From Clostridiales bacterium (GTDB lineage: Bacteria; Bacillota; Clostridia; Christensenellales; UBA1242), in assembly GCA_918262735.1 (NCBI GenBank), contig CAKJYJ010000003.1:148883-212882 (forward strand): a stretch of DNA of 64,000 nt, written 5' to 3'. The translations under genes and the position numbers were made by a program. The notes beneath the pieces are model-generated. The model was not told where the DNA came from. It was given only the letters and a program-made list of their open reading frames with translations, and ran no database searches. Below, piece after piece: positions 52,067-61,681 of this stretch; position 1 is the first letter of the stretch; each line of letters opens with the position of its first letter.

Positions 52067-53632
52067 ATGGATTTAATGAAAATTATTTCTAAAAGTTTTG
52101 ATGGTAAATTCTCCTTTATTAAACTGCTAAAGGTTGTTTTCAACACCGCACTTTCAGCATGTACGGTGTATTTTATTTATCCAGAAAATGTTGAAAGTTT
52201 AACAACTGATCAAAAGAATGAAATTAAAAATTTAGTAATCAACACTCTTAATATTAATTCAAAAATCGAGTGCAAATTTAGTAAGAGTTACTTAGATAAA
52301 GATATTGTTGAAAATTCCATTTTTGATTATCTTAAAAACAATTTTGATTCAATAAGTGGTGAAATATCGTCAAATAACATTAATTATTCAAAAAAAGACT
52401 TATATGTTGAAATTACAATAACCTGTAATCAAACAGTCTATGATTATATTAATGAAAACAATATTCAAAGTTTAATATGTAAACATTTAGAGAATAATTT
52501 TTGTGGCGAATTCAATATTATTACCCAAATTGGTGGAAAAGAATTCAATACAAAAACGCTAGAAGATAGGGCAGAATTAATACTAGATAATATTGAATTT
52601 CAAGCTAAAACTCCAAGATATTATGTTAAAGAGCCATCTATTGTTTTTGGTGGTGAAATAACGCCGATGCCAGAATATATAAAGAACATTGCTGGCGAAA
52701 AAATGTCAGTAATACTTGCTGGCTATGTTGAGAATTTAACAGAAAAAGAATACTTGCCAAAAAAGAACAAAGAAAAGGGAATAGATGAAAAAAGAAAATA
52801 CTATACTTTTGAATTAAATGATAACAGCGGAAAGATTAATTGCATACATTTCTGCACAAAACTATCACAAAAACATTTTCCCCTTATTGAAAATGGAAAA
52901 TACATTCTTTGTTTGGGTGATTATACAAAAAGATCTTTTGGCGGTATGCAATATAGTATAAAAGCTATTTCGCTTAGCGGTGAGGTTGAAAATAAAGAAG
53001 TCACAGTTAACAACACAATTCCATCAACATATAAGTACGCAACACCAGAGCCAATAATTAGGACAATTCAAAACAATTTATTCGAGGTTAAGAAGAAATA
53101 TCCAGATTGGATTTTGAATAAAAATTGGGTTGTTTTTGACTGCGAAACAACAGGTTTAAAACCTGCAGAAAACGACATAACCGAAATTGGTGCTGTTAAA
53201 ATTATAAATGGTGAAATTAAAGAGCGGTTTCAACATTTATGCAAACCATTTGAACCAATTCCGGGAGAAATTGTTAAGAAAACCGGAATAACTAACGAAA
53301 TGGTTGAAAACATGCCAACAAGCTTCGATATATTACAAGATTTCCTAAAATTTAGTGATGGTTGTGTTTTGGTTGGTTATAATGTTAATTTTGATTACCA
53401 ATTTATAAGCAATGTTGCAAAAAGGAACCAGGTAACAATTAATTTTGAAACTCATGATTGTCTTAATGATGCAAGAACAAAAATTGCATACTTGCCAAAC
53501 TATAAACTAGGAACTCTAGTTGCTCATCTTGGCATAACATTAGATAATGCACACAGAGCATTATATGATGCAACTGCAACTGCTGAAGCCTTTTTGGCAT
53601 TAAGTTTGTTTAACGAAAACACAAAATTATAA
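52067..53632 (+). CDS. PolC N-terminal half: OB fold and DEDDh exonuclease, no polymerase
   Basis: A 521-residue protein at the polC locus after rseP. Residues 1-200 resemble the PolC N-terminal domain (KFSKSYLDKDIVENSIFDYL region). Residues about 205-310 form the OB fold (EKMSVILAGYVENLTEKEY to GMQYSIKAISL). Residues about 350-515 are a DEDDh 3'-5' exonuclease with every catalytic residue: D and E in VFDCETTGL, D in GYNVNFDYQF, and H and D in AHRALYDAT. In PolC the exonuclease is inserted in the PHP domain and followed by palm, fingers and duplex-binding parts; all of these, including PHP, are missing. A stop and strong terminator follow directly, so it looks like a deliberate short gene. 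It could be a separate proofreading factor. Confidence 0.8.
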   Translation: MDLMKIISKSFDGKFSFIKLLKVVFNTALSACTVYFIYPENVESLTTDQKNEIKNLVINTLNINSKIECKFSKSYLDKDIVENSIFDYLKNNFDSISGEISSNNINYSKKDLYVEITITCNQTVYDYINENNIQSLICKHLENNFCGEFNIITQIGGKEFNTKTLEDRAELILDNIEFQAKTPRYYVKEPSIVFGGEITPMPEYIKNIAGEKMSVILAGYVENLTEKEYLPKKNKEKGIDEKRKYYTFELNDNSGKINCIHFCTKLSQKHFPLIENGKYILCLGDYTKRSFGGMQYSIKAISLSGEVENKEVTVNNTIPSTYKYATPEPIIRTIQNNLFEVKKKYPDWILNKNWVVFDCETTGLKPAENDITEIGAVKIINGEIKERFQHLCKPFEPIPGEIVKKTGITNEMVENMPTSFDILQDFLKFSDGCVLVGYNVNFDYQFISNVAKRNQVTINFETHDCLNDARTKIAYLPNYKLGTLVAHLGITLDNAHRALYDATATAEAFLALSLFNENTKL

Positions 53633-53646
53633 ATAACAGATTATTA

Positions 53647-53680
53647 CGATTGACAAGGGTATTTTGTCAATCGTTTTATT
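53647..53680 (+). terminator. Terminator after the PolC-like gene
   Basis: CGATTGACAA and TTGTCAATCG pair perfectly around a 7-base loop, then TTTTATTT. Confidence 0.88.
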
Positions 53681-53719
53681 TATGTATGTAATAACAACCA
53701 TTGTAGAGCAATTGTAATA

Positions 53720-55933
53720 TTATGTCTCAAATGAAACGATATTACTTTCAAACAAAAGGTATTCTTCACCTGTTGTATAATTTTTTAATTTGCATTTAAT
53801 ATAAAACTGACTATCTTTATAATTGTTAATTGAATAGGCGAGTGTTGTTTTGCCATTTTTATACTTAACTGTATCTATTATTTCTTCAACCCCATTTTTT
53901 TTAACGAATATGTCATAAATGTAATACTCATTTGCGCAAAATTCCAATTCAATAACACCATTTTTAACTTTACCAAGCAGTTCTGTCTCACACATTCTCA
54001 TATCATCAATTGGGGCTTCGCTAGGCATATTAAATCGTGAAAATAGTGCTTTTTTTCTAAATCGCTCTGGTAAAAAGTTATTTGCCTTATATACAGTATG
54101 TTTATTTATTAATCCTAACTCATCAATTTCAACTTCCGTAACGCTTGATGGCATATTGAAATCATCTGGTGTTTTGTTTTTATAAATCTTATTAAAATAA
54201 TTCTTAACACATACAGTTGGTTTTCCGCCACCCACTATTTCTGTTGGTGTGTTATCTATATTTCCAATCCAACAGCCAACAACATCACTTGACGTATAAC
54301 TTATGTTATATGCATCTAAATTCTCATTAGAACAAGATGATGTTCCTGTTTTTGATGCTACAAAATAATTTAAGTCCGACATTCGTTTTGCAGTTCCGGT
54401 TTTGGTCGACACGTTCAGCATTTGTGATATTAAATAAGCTGTGTCATCTCTAAATATATTTTTGGATATTTGCTCATTTTTATAAATAACTTTTCCGTTA
54501 CTATTTACAATATACTTTATAAAACACGTTTTAATAAAATTTCCAGAGTTGGCTAAAGTCTGATATGTATTTGTTAATTCTTTAAGTGTTGTACCATATG
54601 TCATTCCTCCAAGTGCAATTGCCATGTTGTCATCATTTGAACAGAAACTTATGTTTTGTTTCTCTAAGTAATATTTTGCTTTGTCTATTCCAACATAACT
54701 TAAAACTTTAACTGCTGGAATATTTAACGATTGAGATAGGGCAAATGTCGCATCAACATAACCATAATTCTTTCCGCCAATATTCTCTGGCGAATAGCCA
54801 TTTATGTTGATCTTTTCATCTAACAGAATTGTACTTGGTGATATAATGTTTTCATTTAAAGCAGGTGCATACACTAAAACTGGTTTTATAGCCGATGCTG
54901 GCTGCCTTTTGATGTTAATTAAACTAATTGTTGATTTTTGTGCATATGCCTCAACATAACCATTTTTTGCGTTTAATGATATCATAGCAACGTCCTCAGA
55001 TATATCATTTGGCAGACAATCTTCTAATGCGTGTTGCTTATTCCTGTCCATATATGTGTGAATTTTGTATCCGGCTAGCGCTATTTGCTTTTCTGGTAAT
55101 TTTAATATGTTTTCTGCTTCATCAACAACTGCGGTTGCATATGAATTTCTGTTATTATCATACGTATTTACATTAATATCTGTTTTTAACATTTTTTCAT
55201 TATTGTATAGTTCTTTATCAATATTGCCATCTTTTAACATTTCATATAACACAACATTCCTTCTTTTTAAGCATAAATCATATTTTTTTACAGGACTATA
55301 TTTGTTGGGTGATTTTATTAATCCGGCAAGTAAAGCGCTTTCGCCTAACGACAGTTTTGATGCCGAATGTGAAAAATAGTGTTCGCTTGCACTTTGTATA
55401 CCATAACAATTGTCGCCAAAATAAATAATGTTTAGATAGTATTCTAATATTTCATCTTTGCTCATTTTTCGTTCAAGTTCAAATGTTAGTTTAATCTCAT
55501 TAATTTTTCTCTTTATTGTTTTGTCGCTAGATAGGTGAGTATTTTTAATTAATTGCTGAGAAATTGTTGAAGCACCCTCTTTGAAACTAAATGACAAAAT
55601 GTTTTTTACCATTGCCATAACCATGCGTTTATAATTCACGCCATGATGTCTATAAAAATTTTTATCTTCAATGCTTATAAAGCATTGTTTGGTATAGTCT
55701 GGTAGTTGTTTTAGTGAAATATAGTCTCCATTCAAAAAGGTGTGTTCTATGGGGCGATTCTCACTATCAAATAAACACACACATAGTTTTGTGTCGGTTA
55801 TTTTTGATTTTTCAAAATTAATTGGAGATGTTACAAATGTTACCAATATATAGAATAACAAAAACAATAAAAAAAATACGGCGATATAGAATAACAGCCT
55901 AATTGTTTTTTGAAGAAATTTTTTTGTGGTCAT
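53720..55933 (-). CDS. Class A penicillin-binding protein (PBP1A type)
   Basis: A bifunctional peptidoglycan synthase. 737 residues: one N-terminal membrane anchor, a glycosyltransferase domain (EDKNFYRHHGVN, EGASTISQQLIKN, RKINEIKLTFELE), and a transpeptidase domain with SAIK, SLN, and KTGT in ASKTGTSS. A second KTGT (TKTGTAKRM) lies 18 residues earlier and is probably not the active one. A C-terminal beta-rich tail of about 100 residues follows. The start ATG 55933 has no Shine-Dalgarno site; a GATAAT box ends six bases upstream, another possible leaderless start. Confidence 0.92.
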   Translation of the reverse strand: MTTKKFLQKTIRLLFYIAVFFLLFLLFYILVTFVTSPINFEKSKITDTKLCVCLFDSENRPIEHTFLNGDYISLKQLPDYTKQCFISIEDKNFYRHHGVNYKRMVMAMVKNILSFSFKEGASTISQQLIKNTHLSSDKTIKRKINEIKLTFELERKMSKDEILEYYLNIIYFGDNCYGIQSASEHYFSHSASKLSLGESALLAGLIKSPNKYSPVKKYDLCLKRRNVVLYEMLKDGNIDKELYNNEKMLKTDINVNTYDNNRNSYATAVVDEAENILKLPEKQIALAGYKIHTYMDRNKQHALEDCLPNDISEDVAMISLNAKNGYVEAYAQKSTISLINIKRQPASAIKPVLVYAPALNENIISPSTILLDEKININGYSPENIGGKNYGYVDATFALSQSLNIPAVKVLSYVGIDKAKYYLEKQNISFCSNDDNMAIALGGMTYGTTLKELTNTYQTLANSGNFIKTCFIKYIVNSNGKVIYKNEQISKNIFRDDTAYLISQMLNVSTKTGTAKRMSDLNYFVASKTGTSSCSNENLDAYNISYTSSDVVGCWIGNIDNTPTEIVGGGKPTVCVKNYFNKIYKNKTPDDFNMPSSVTEVEIDELGLINKHTVYKANNFLPERFRKKALFSRFNMPSEAPIDDMRMCETELLGKVKNGVIELEFCANEYYIYDIFVKKNGVEEIIDTVKYKNGKTTLAYSINNYKDSQFYIKCKLKNYTTGEEYLLFESNIVSFET

Positions 55934-55939
55934 AGTTAT

Positions 55940-55945
55940 ATTATC
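55940..55945 (-). promoter_or_regulatory. Candidate -10 box of the PBP1A gene
   Basis: GATAAT on the minus strand, six bases before the ATG. The -35 region is AT-rich without a good match. Confidence 0.35.
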
Positions 55946-56034
55946 TGTTATATATTAAAAAATATTCTGAGTTAAAATGTAAAATATAATAGCATTTTTA
56001 TAAAATATAATGTATAATTAAATTGGAGAATTAT

Positions 56035-57159
56035 ATGCTATACAATATTGTAACATTTGGTTGTCAAATGAATGTACATGAATCCGAAAAAATTGCTGGA
56101 ATGCTTGAAAACCTTGGCTACACACAAACAAACAGCAAAGAGGATGCTGATATAATTGTTTTTAATACCTGTGCAATTCGTGAGGGTGCAGAAGATAGAG
56201 CTCTTGGAAACATTGGCAATCTTAAAAAAATGAAAAGGGCTAATCCCAACAAAATTATTGCAGTTGCAGGCTGTATGACACAACAAAAGTCTGTTGCAGA
56301 AAAGCTTTTTAAGACGTTTCCTTTTATTGATATAGTTATTGGAACACACAATTTATATGACCTGCCAAATTTAATTAATAAAAAACTTAAAGAACAAAAA
56401 CGCTCACTAGAGAATAAAGTTTCTGGTGAAATTATTGAGAATGTTCCAACCGTTAGAACAAGTGGGGAAAACGCCTGGGTTAACATTATGTATGGTTGTA
56501 ATAATTTTTGCTCTTATTGCATTGTTCCATATGTTAGAGGGCGTGAAATGAGTCGTAAAAAAGGCGATATTCTAAATGAATGCAAGCAGATAATAAACTC
56601 CGGTAAATACAAACAAATAACATTACTTGGCCAAAACGTAAATTCATACATAGACCCAGACAATAGTGAATACAACTTTGCAAATCTTTTAAGCGACATT
56701 TGCAAAATTGACGGGAACTTTAACCTTACTTTTATGACTAGCCACCCAAAAGACATCTCAGATGAAGTAATTGACCTTATTTCTAAGGAAAACAAAATAC
56801 TTAAAGAACTCCATTTACCTGTTCAAAGTGGTAGCAATAAAATATTGAAGAGTATGAACAGAAAATATACACGTGAACATTACTTAGACATTGTTCAAAA
56901 ACTTAAAAGCAAAGTTCCAAATATAAGGCTTACAACCGATATAATAGTTGGTTTTCCCGGTGAAACTGAAGATGATTTTGATGATACATGCTCATTAATA
57001 AAAGAAGTAAAATATGATGGCATATTTGCTTTTATGTATAGTAAACGAAGTGGTACGGTTGCTGAAAAAATGGAAAACCAAGTTCCAGAAGATATAAAGA
57101 ATTATAGAGTTAACAAGGTTTTGGAAATAGAAAAACAAATACAAAATGATAAAAAATAG
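56035..57159 (+). CDS. miaB: tRNA-2-methylthio-N6-dimethylallyladenosine synthase MiaB, TRAM domain missing
   Basis: A radical-SAM methylthiotransferase acting on i6A37 of tRNA, after MiaA. The start is ATG 56035 (GGAGAA eight bases upstream). 374 residues: cysteines in TFGCQMN, NTCAIRE and AGCMTQQ for the second cluster, radical SAM motif YGCNNFCSYCIVPYVRGRE, and the full barrel to GFPGETEDDF and beyond. It stops after the helix RVNKVLEIEKQIQNDKK, where MiaB normally continues with a TRAM RNA-binding domain of about 60-70 residues. mutS follows eight bases later, so no remnant is left. Confidence 0.93.
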   Translation: MLYNIVTFGCQMNVHESEKIAGMLENLGYTQTNSKEDADIIVFNTCAIREGAEDRALGNIGNLKKMKRANPNKIIAVAGCMTQQKSVAEKLFKTFPFIDIVIGTHNLYDLPNLINKKLKEQKRSLENKVSGEIIENVPTVRTSGENAWVNIMYGCNNFCSYCIVPYVRGREMSRKKGDILNECKQIINSGKYKQITLLGQNVNSYIDPDNSEYNFANLLSDICKIDGNFNLTFMTSHPKDISDEVIDLISKENKILKELHLPVQSGSNKILKSMNRKYTREHYLDIVQKLKSKVPNIRLTTDIIVGFPGETEDDFDDTCSLIKEVKYDGIFAFMYSKRSGTVAEKMENQVPEDIKNYRVNKVLEIEKQIQNDKK

Positions 57160-57167
57160 GAAAAACT

Positions 57168-59771
57168 ATGGAAAATAATAATGAAAGTGCATTGTTCAAA
57201 CAATATAAAGAAATAAAACAAGAATATAATGACTCGGTCTTATTCTTTAGACTGGGAGATTTTTATGAGCTTTTTTATGAAGATGCCGTTAATATTAGCA
57301 GGGTGTTAGATTTAACATTAACCGGTAAAAGTGGTGGTAGTAATGTGCGAGTCCCAATGTGCGGAATACCATATCATGCAGTTGAGTCTTATATTAATAA
57401 ACTCATATCCCTTGGCTATAAAATTGCAATATGTGAACAAATGCCAAGTATGACTTCAAAAAAGCTTGTAGAAAGAGGGGTAGTTAGGGTAATAACTCCT
57501 GGAACCATAATTGATGAAGGCGTTGTTGATCAAAATAGAAATAATTATCTTGTTTCAATATTACAAAACGAAAACGGTGCGGGAGCATCATATTGTGATT
57601 TGTCTACCGGCGAATTTGCTGTTTCTGAGTTTAATAAAAATGATTTTATTAATGAATTAAATGATTTTCTTGTTCGTGTTATGCCTTCAGAAATTATTTA
57701 TTGTTCACAAATTAACCTAGAAGAAGTTTTGCCATGCTGTAAGGCAGATATTATGCCAAAATTTATTTCGGTTGACCCATACAAATTTAGTAAAGTATAC
57801 TCAAATGAATTATTGGAAAAATACTTTGGCTTAAACTATCAAACAATATTTGAAGTTAAAGGTTTAACTTGCGCCTGTGGTTCAGCTGGGGCTCTGATTG
57901 CATACCTAGAAGAAACACAAAAAAGAACGCTTTCTCACATAAATAGAATTATACTTCTAAGAGACGGCGACTATATGCATATAGACGTCAACACAAGGAG
58001 AAACCTAGAGATAATTGAAACTCTTAAAGACCATAGAAAAAAGGGTGCATTATTGTCTGTTATTGATAAAACAAGAACATCAATGGGCTCAAGACTACTA
58101 AAAAAGTGGATACAAGAACCTCTTTGCAACGAAAAAGAAATAAATAATCGATTAGAATGTGTTGATGAACTTATTAAAAAATTAATGCTTCGCGATGCCA
58201 TTCGTGAATACTTGAATAAAATTAATGATATTGAGAGGATTTGTGGAAGAATTGCCTATGGTAATTTCACACCAAGAGATGCCGTTTCGCTGAGAAATTC
58301 TCTAACAATAGTTCCAAATATCAAAGAAACCCTGTCAAATTTTGAGTATGAAAAATTAAAGTATTATTCCGATTCAATACCAAACTTTGCCAACCTAACA
58401 AACCTATTATTTGCCGCATTTAATGATGATTGTCCGGCAATTATTTCTAACGGAAATTTTATACGAGAAGGTTTTAATGCAGAATTAGATGAATTTAGAA
58501 ATAAAAAAGCAAATGTTCGTGAATGGATAGCTAAATTAGAAGAAAAAGAAAGAGAAGAGACAGGTATACAATCACTAAGAATTAATTACAACAGAGTTAT
58601 CGGCTATTTTATTGAAATAGACAAAGAACTTGCTGGGCAAGTACCTTTAAGATACACAAGAAAACAAACCGTTGCGAATAAAGATAGATACATGACAAAT
58701 GAACTAAAAGAATATCAGCTATCTTTGGAAACAGCAGATGACGATGCACTTAAATTAGAAAAGAAGATTTTTAATGATATAAGAAACATTCTTCTAGAGA
58801 ACTGCACAGGCTTGCAATTAACAGCAAAAATAATCGCAGAATTAGATTGTTTAATGTCATTTGCTGATGTTTCAACAAAAAATAATTATACTAAACCAAA
58901 AGTTAGTTCAAGAATTAACAGAATTCTAATTGAAAATGGTAGACACCCAGTTGTGGAAGATATTAACAAAGATATATCATTCATTCCAAATGATACACTT
59001 TTAGACAATAAAGATAATAAAATCATGGTAATAACAGGACCCAATATGGCTGGTAAAAGCACATATATGAGGCAAGTCGCAGTAATAACCTTATTAGCAC
59101 ACATCGGCTGTTTTGTGCCAGCAACAAAAGCGGAAATATCTTTAACTGATAGAATATTCACAAGGGTCGGTGCCAGTGATGATTTGGCTGTTGGCCAATC
59201 AACATTTATGGTTGAAATGATGGAAGTTGCTAATATACTGCAGAATGCAACAGATAGAAGCTTAGTTGTTTTAGACGAAATAGGAAGGGGAACCTCAACT
59301 TTTGATGGTTTATCAATAGCTTGGGCCGTTGTTGAACAAATAGCAGAAAAAATGAATTGTAAAACCATGTTTGCAACACATTATCACGAATTAACGGAAC
59401 TCGAAGGGTTTTTGCCTGGAGTTAAGAACTTTAGAATAGCAATAAAAGAAGTAAATGGTAAACTGGTATTCTTAAGAAAAATACAAAGAGGCGGAGCAAA
59501 CAGAAGTTATGGTATTGAAGTTGCAGAACTAGCTGGCGTTCCTCAAGATGTTATAATTCGTGCAAAGAAAATCTCATACGAGTTAGAAAAGAATGATTTA
59601 TCAAACCATATTGTAAAAAATGTAACCGAAATTTCCGAAGAAGAAGTAGAAAAAGATAAATCAACAAAAGAAGTTATTTCTATCATTAAAGATTTAGATA
59701 TAAATAAAATCACTCCACTTGGGGCATTTGAAACCCTGTGTGACCTTATTGAAAAAGTTAAAAAAGGATAA
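57168..59771 (+). CDS. mutS: DNA mismatch repair protein MutS
   Basis: Recognises mismatches and recruits MutL. 867 residues with the N-terminal mismatch-binding domain (FFRLGDFYELFYEDA, holding the Phe-x-Glu wedge), connector, lever and clamp, and the ATPase with Walker A GPNMAGKSTYMRQ near residue 623 and Walker B LVVLDEIGRGTSTFDG. The C-terminal helix-turn-helix is present. It is the MutS1 type and stands in the conserved order miaB-mutS-mutL-miaA with short gaps. Confidence 0.97.
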   Translation: MENNNESALFKQYKEIKQEYNDSVLFFRLGDFYELFYEDAVNISRVLDLTLTGKSGGSNVRVPMCGIPYHAVESYINKLISLGYKIAICEQMPSMTSKKLVERGVVRVITPGTIIDEGVVDQNRNNYLVSILQNENGAGASYCDLSTGEFAVSEFNKNDFINELNDFLVRVMPSEIIYCSQINLEEVLPCCKADIMPKFISVDPYKFSKVYSNELLEKYFGLNYQTIFEVKGLTCACGSAGALIAYLEETQKRTLSHINRIILLRDGDYMHIDVNTRRNLEIIETLKDHRKKGALLSVIDKTRTSMGSRLLKKWIQEPLCNEKEINNRLECVDELIKKLMLRDAIREYLNKINDIERICGRIAYGNFTPRDAVSLRNSLTIVPNIKETLSNFEYEKLKYYSDSIPNFANLTNLLFAAFNDDCPAIISNGNFIREGFNAELDEFRNKKANVREWIAKLEEKEREETGIQSLRINYNRVIGYFIEIDKELAGQVPLRYTRKQTVANKDRYMTNELKEYQLSLETADDDALKLEKKIFNDIRNILLENCTGLQLTAKIIAELDCLMSFADVSTKNNYTKPKVSSRINRILIENGRHPVVEDINKDISFIPNDTLLDNKDNKIMVITGPNMAGKSTYMRQVAVITLLAHIGCFVPATKAEISLTDRIFTRVGASDDLAVGQSTFMVEMMEVANILQNATDRSLVVLDEIGRGTSTFDGLSIAWAVVEQIAEKMNCKTMFATHYHELTELEGFLPGVKNFRIAIKEVNGKLVFLRKIQRGGANRSYGIEVAELAGVPQDVIIRAKKISYELEKNDLSNHIVKNVTEISEEEVEKDKSTKEVISIIKDLDINKITPLGAFETLCDLIEKVKKG

Positions 59772-59776
59772 ATAAT

Positions 59777-61681
59777 ATGGGAATTAAGCTGTTAGATAAA
59801 AGTGTAGTAAATAAAATATCGGCTGGCGAGGTTGTTGAAAAACCAGCATCAATTGTAAAGGAACTAATAGAAAACAGTATTGATGCAGGCGCAAAAAACA
59901 TCACAATAGAAATAATTGATGGTGGTATTAAAAAAATAACAGTTATTGATGATGGTTGTGGAATAAAAGCTGATGAAATAAAGCTTGCTTTTATGCCTCA
60001 TGCAACAAGCAAACTGGTTGAAATTGAAGATTTAGAAACATTAAACACAATGGGGTTCCGTGGTGAGGCTCTTTCAACCATTTCTGCAATTAGCCGTGTT
60101 ACAATAATAACCAAAACTGCAGACGAAGACTCTGCAATAATGGTAAAACTGGAGGGCGGTGAAGAAACATATAGAAGTGAAGTCGCAGGTGTTACAGGAA
60201 CAAAAATCGAAGTAAACGATGTTTTTTATAATACCCCTGCAAGACTTAAATTTTTAAGAAAACCAAAGAGTGAAGAGAGCGATATAACAAACTATGTTGA
60301 AAAAATGATTCTATCACACAACACAATTTCTTTCAAATATATTGTTAACGACAAAATTGTTTATAACACATCAAATAGTAGTTTGATAGATAATATATAC
60401 ACAATATATGGTAAAGATGTCGCTGATGGCGTTTTGGAAGTTAGCTACAACATTGGTGATTACTCTATATCTGGGTATATTTCCAAACCCGAATGTACTA
60501 AAGCGAATAGAACATACCAAAACTTATTTGTAAATGGCAGATATTGCAATAATCCATTAGTTAGCACTGCCGTTCAAAATGCTTATGATAATTTTATGAT
60601 GAAGGGAAAATTTCCTTTATACGTTTTGTTTATTAAACTTCCACAAAATGAACTTGATGTTAATGTTCATCCAAATAAACTAGAGGTTAAATTTGAAAAC
60701 ACTAGAAAAATATATCAACTCTGCAATGATGCAACATACAAGGCTTTATATGATTTTAACCATATAAGAAATGTTGATATGAACAACACTGTCGAAAATA
60801 ATAATGTCGAGTCATTTGCTTATGAAAACAGCATTCATCAGTTTATAAATACTGGTAATATAAATGATGAGGGCGTTAGTTTTTCTAGTGACAATAACAA
60901 AAATGAACAAAACACGGACAAAGAAACATATTCTAGCATTTTGAACAAAAATAATAATAATTCGGGCTCATTTAATTTCCAATTAACAAATAATTTGCTT
61001 GAGGAAATTAATCTATCAGAGACTAAATATTCAAATAATAATGTTACTGATACTACGCCATTGCCTAAAAACGTTGAACAACAAGATTATAAAAAACTAT
61101 TTGATGCTGAGTATAGAATTGTTGGTAAAATTTTTAACACATATTTGATACTTGAACAAAATGATAGAGTATACATGATTGATCAACACGCCGCACATGA
61201 AAGACAAAAGTATGACGCTTTGATTAAGAATATTGAAAATAACAACTTAAACAAGCAAGACTTATTGATTCCTTACGTATTTACTGTTAATAATAATGAA
61301 TACGACTTTATTTCTTCAAATTTAGAGTTACTAAACAGTTTTGGAATTGAGATTTGTGAGTTTGGTAATAACACATTTAGGGTTACTTCTGTGCCCCTTG
61401 TTTTGGCTGAAATTAATATAAAAGATTTCTTTGATAATGTGTTGTCTAACACTAATGGATTTGTTAAAACCCCAATTGAAAACATTAGAGAAAAGTTTAT
61501 GCAAATGGCTTGCAAGTCCGCAATTAAGGGCGGAGATGACATAAAAGATTCTGAAATTAAATATTTACTAAACAAGTTAAAAGAAGAAACCAAGGTTTTA
61601 CTATGTCCACATGGAAGACCAATTATAATAGAAATTGATAAAAAGCAAATTGAAAAATGGTTTAAGAGGATTGTTGATTGA
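59777..61681 (+). CDS. mutL: DNA mismatch repair protein MutL
   Basis: The mismatch repair mediator and nicking endonuclease. 634 residues: N-terminal GHKL ATPase (ENSIDAGAKNI, DDGCGI, RGEALSTISAISRV), an Asn-rich linker (about 345-440), and a C-terminal endonuclease domain. The metal site reads DQHAAHERQKYD near residue 468, against DQHAx2Ex4E, with the final Glu changed to Asp; the CPHGRP motif is intact. Nicking is likely kept but should be tested. Its TGA stop overlaps the TTG start of miaA. Confidence 0.95.
   Translation: MGIKLLDKSVVNKISAGEVVEKPASIVKELIENSIDAGAKNITIEIIDGGIKKITVIDDGCGIKADEIKLAFMPHATSKLVEIEDLETLNTMGFRGEALSTISAISRVTIITKTADEDSAIMVKLEGGEETYRSEVAGVTGTKIEVNDVFYNTPARLKFLRKPKSEESDITNYVEKMILSHNTISFKYIVNDKIVYNTSNSSLIDNIYTIYGKDVADGVLEVSYNIGDYSISGYISKPECTKANRTYQNLFVNGRYCNNPLVSTAVQNAYDNFMMKGKFPLYVLFIKLPQNELDVNVHPNKLEVKFENTRKIYQLCNDATYKALYDFNHIRNVDMNNTVENNNVESFAYENSIHQFINTGNINDEGVSFSSDNNKNEQNTDKETYSSILNKNNNNSGSFNFQLTNNLLEEINLSETKYSNNNVTDTTPLPKNVEQQDYKKLFDAEYRIVGKIFNTYLILEQNDRVYMIDQHAAHERQKYDALIKNIENNNLNKQDLLIPYVFTVNNNEYDFISSNLELLNSFGIEICEFGNNTFRVTSVPLVLAEINIKDFFDNVLSNTNGFVKTPIENIREKFMQMACKSAIKGGDDIKDSEIKYLLNKLKEETKVLLCPHGRPIIIEIDKKQIEKWFKRIVD

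Noticed and set aside
54360-54440. Second active-site KTGT in PBP1A
   Set aside because: TKTGTAKRM aligns with the loop before the true KTGT in this family; the later ASKTGTSS fits the active-site strand.
57160-57167. Frameshift remnant of a MiaB TRAM domain
   Set aside because: Only eight bases separate miaB from mutS, so no coding remnant can be present.
58886-59368. 160-codon minus-strand frame inside mutS
   Set aside because: It lies opposite the conserved MutS ATPase domain and reads as a shadow frame.
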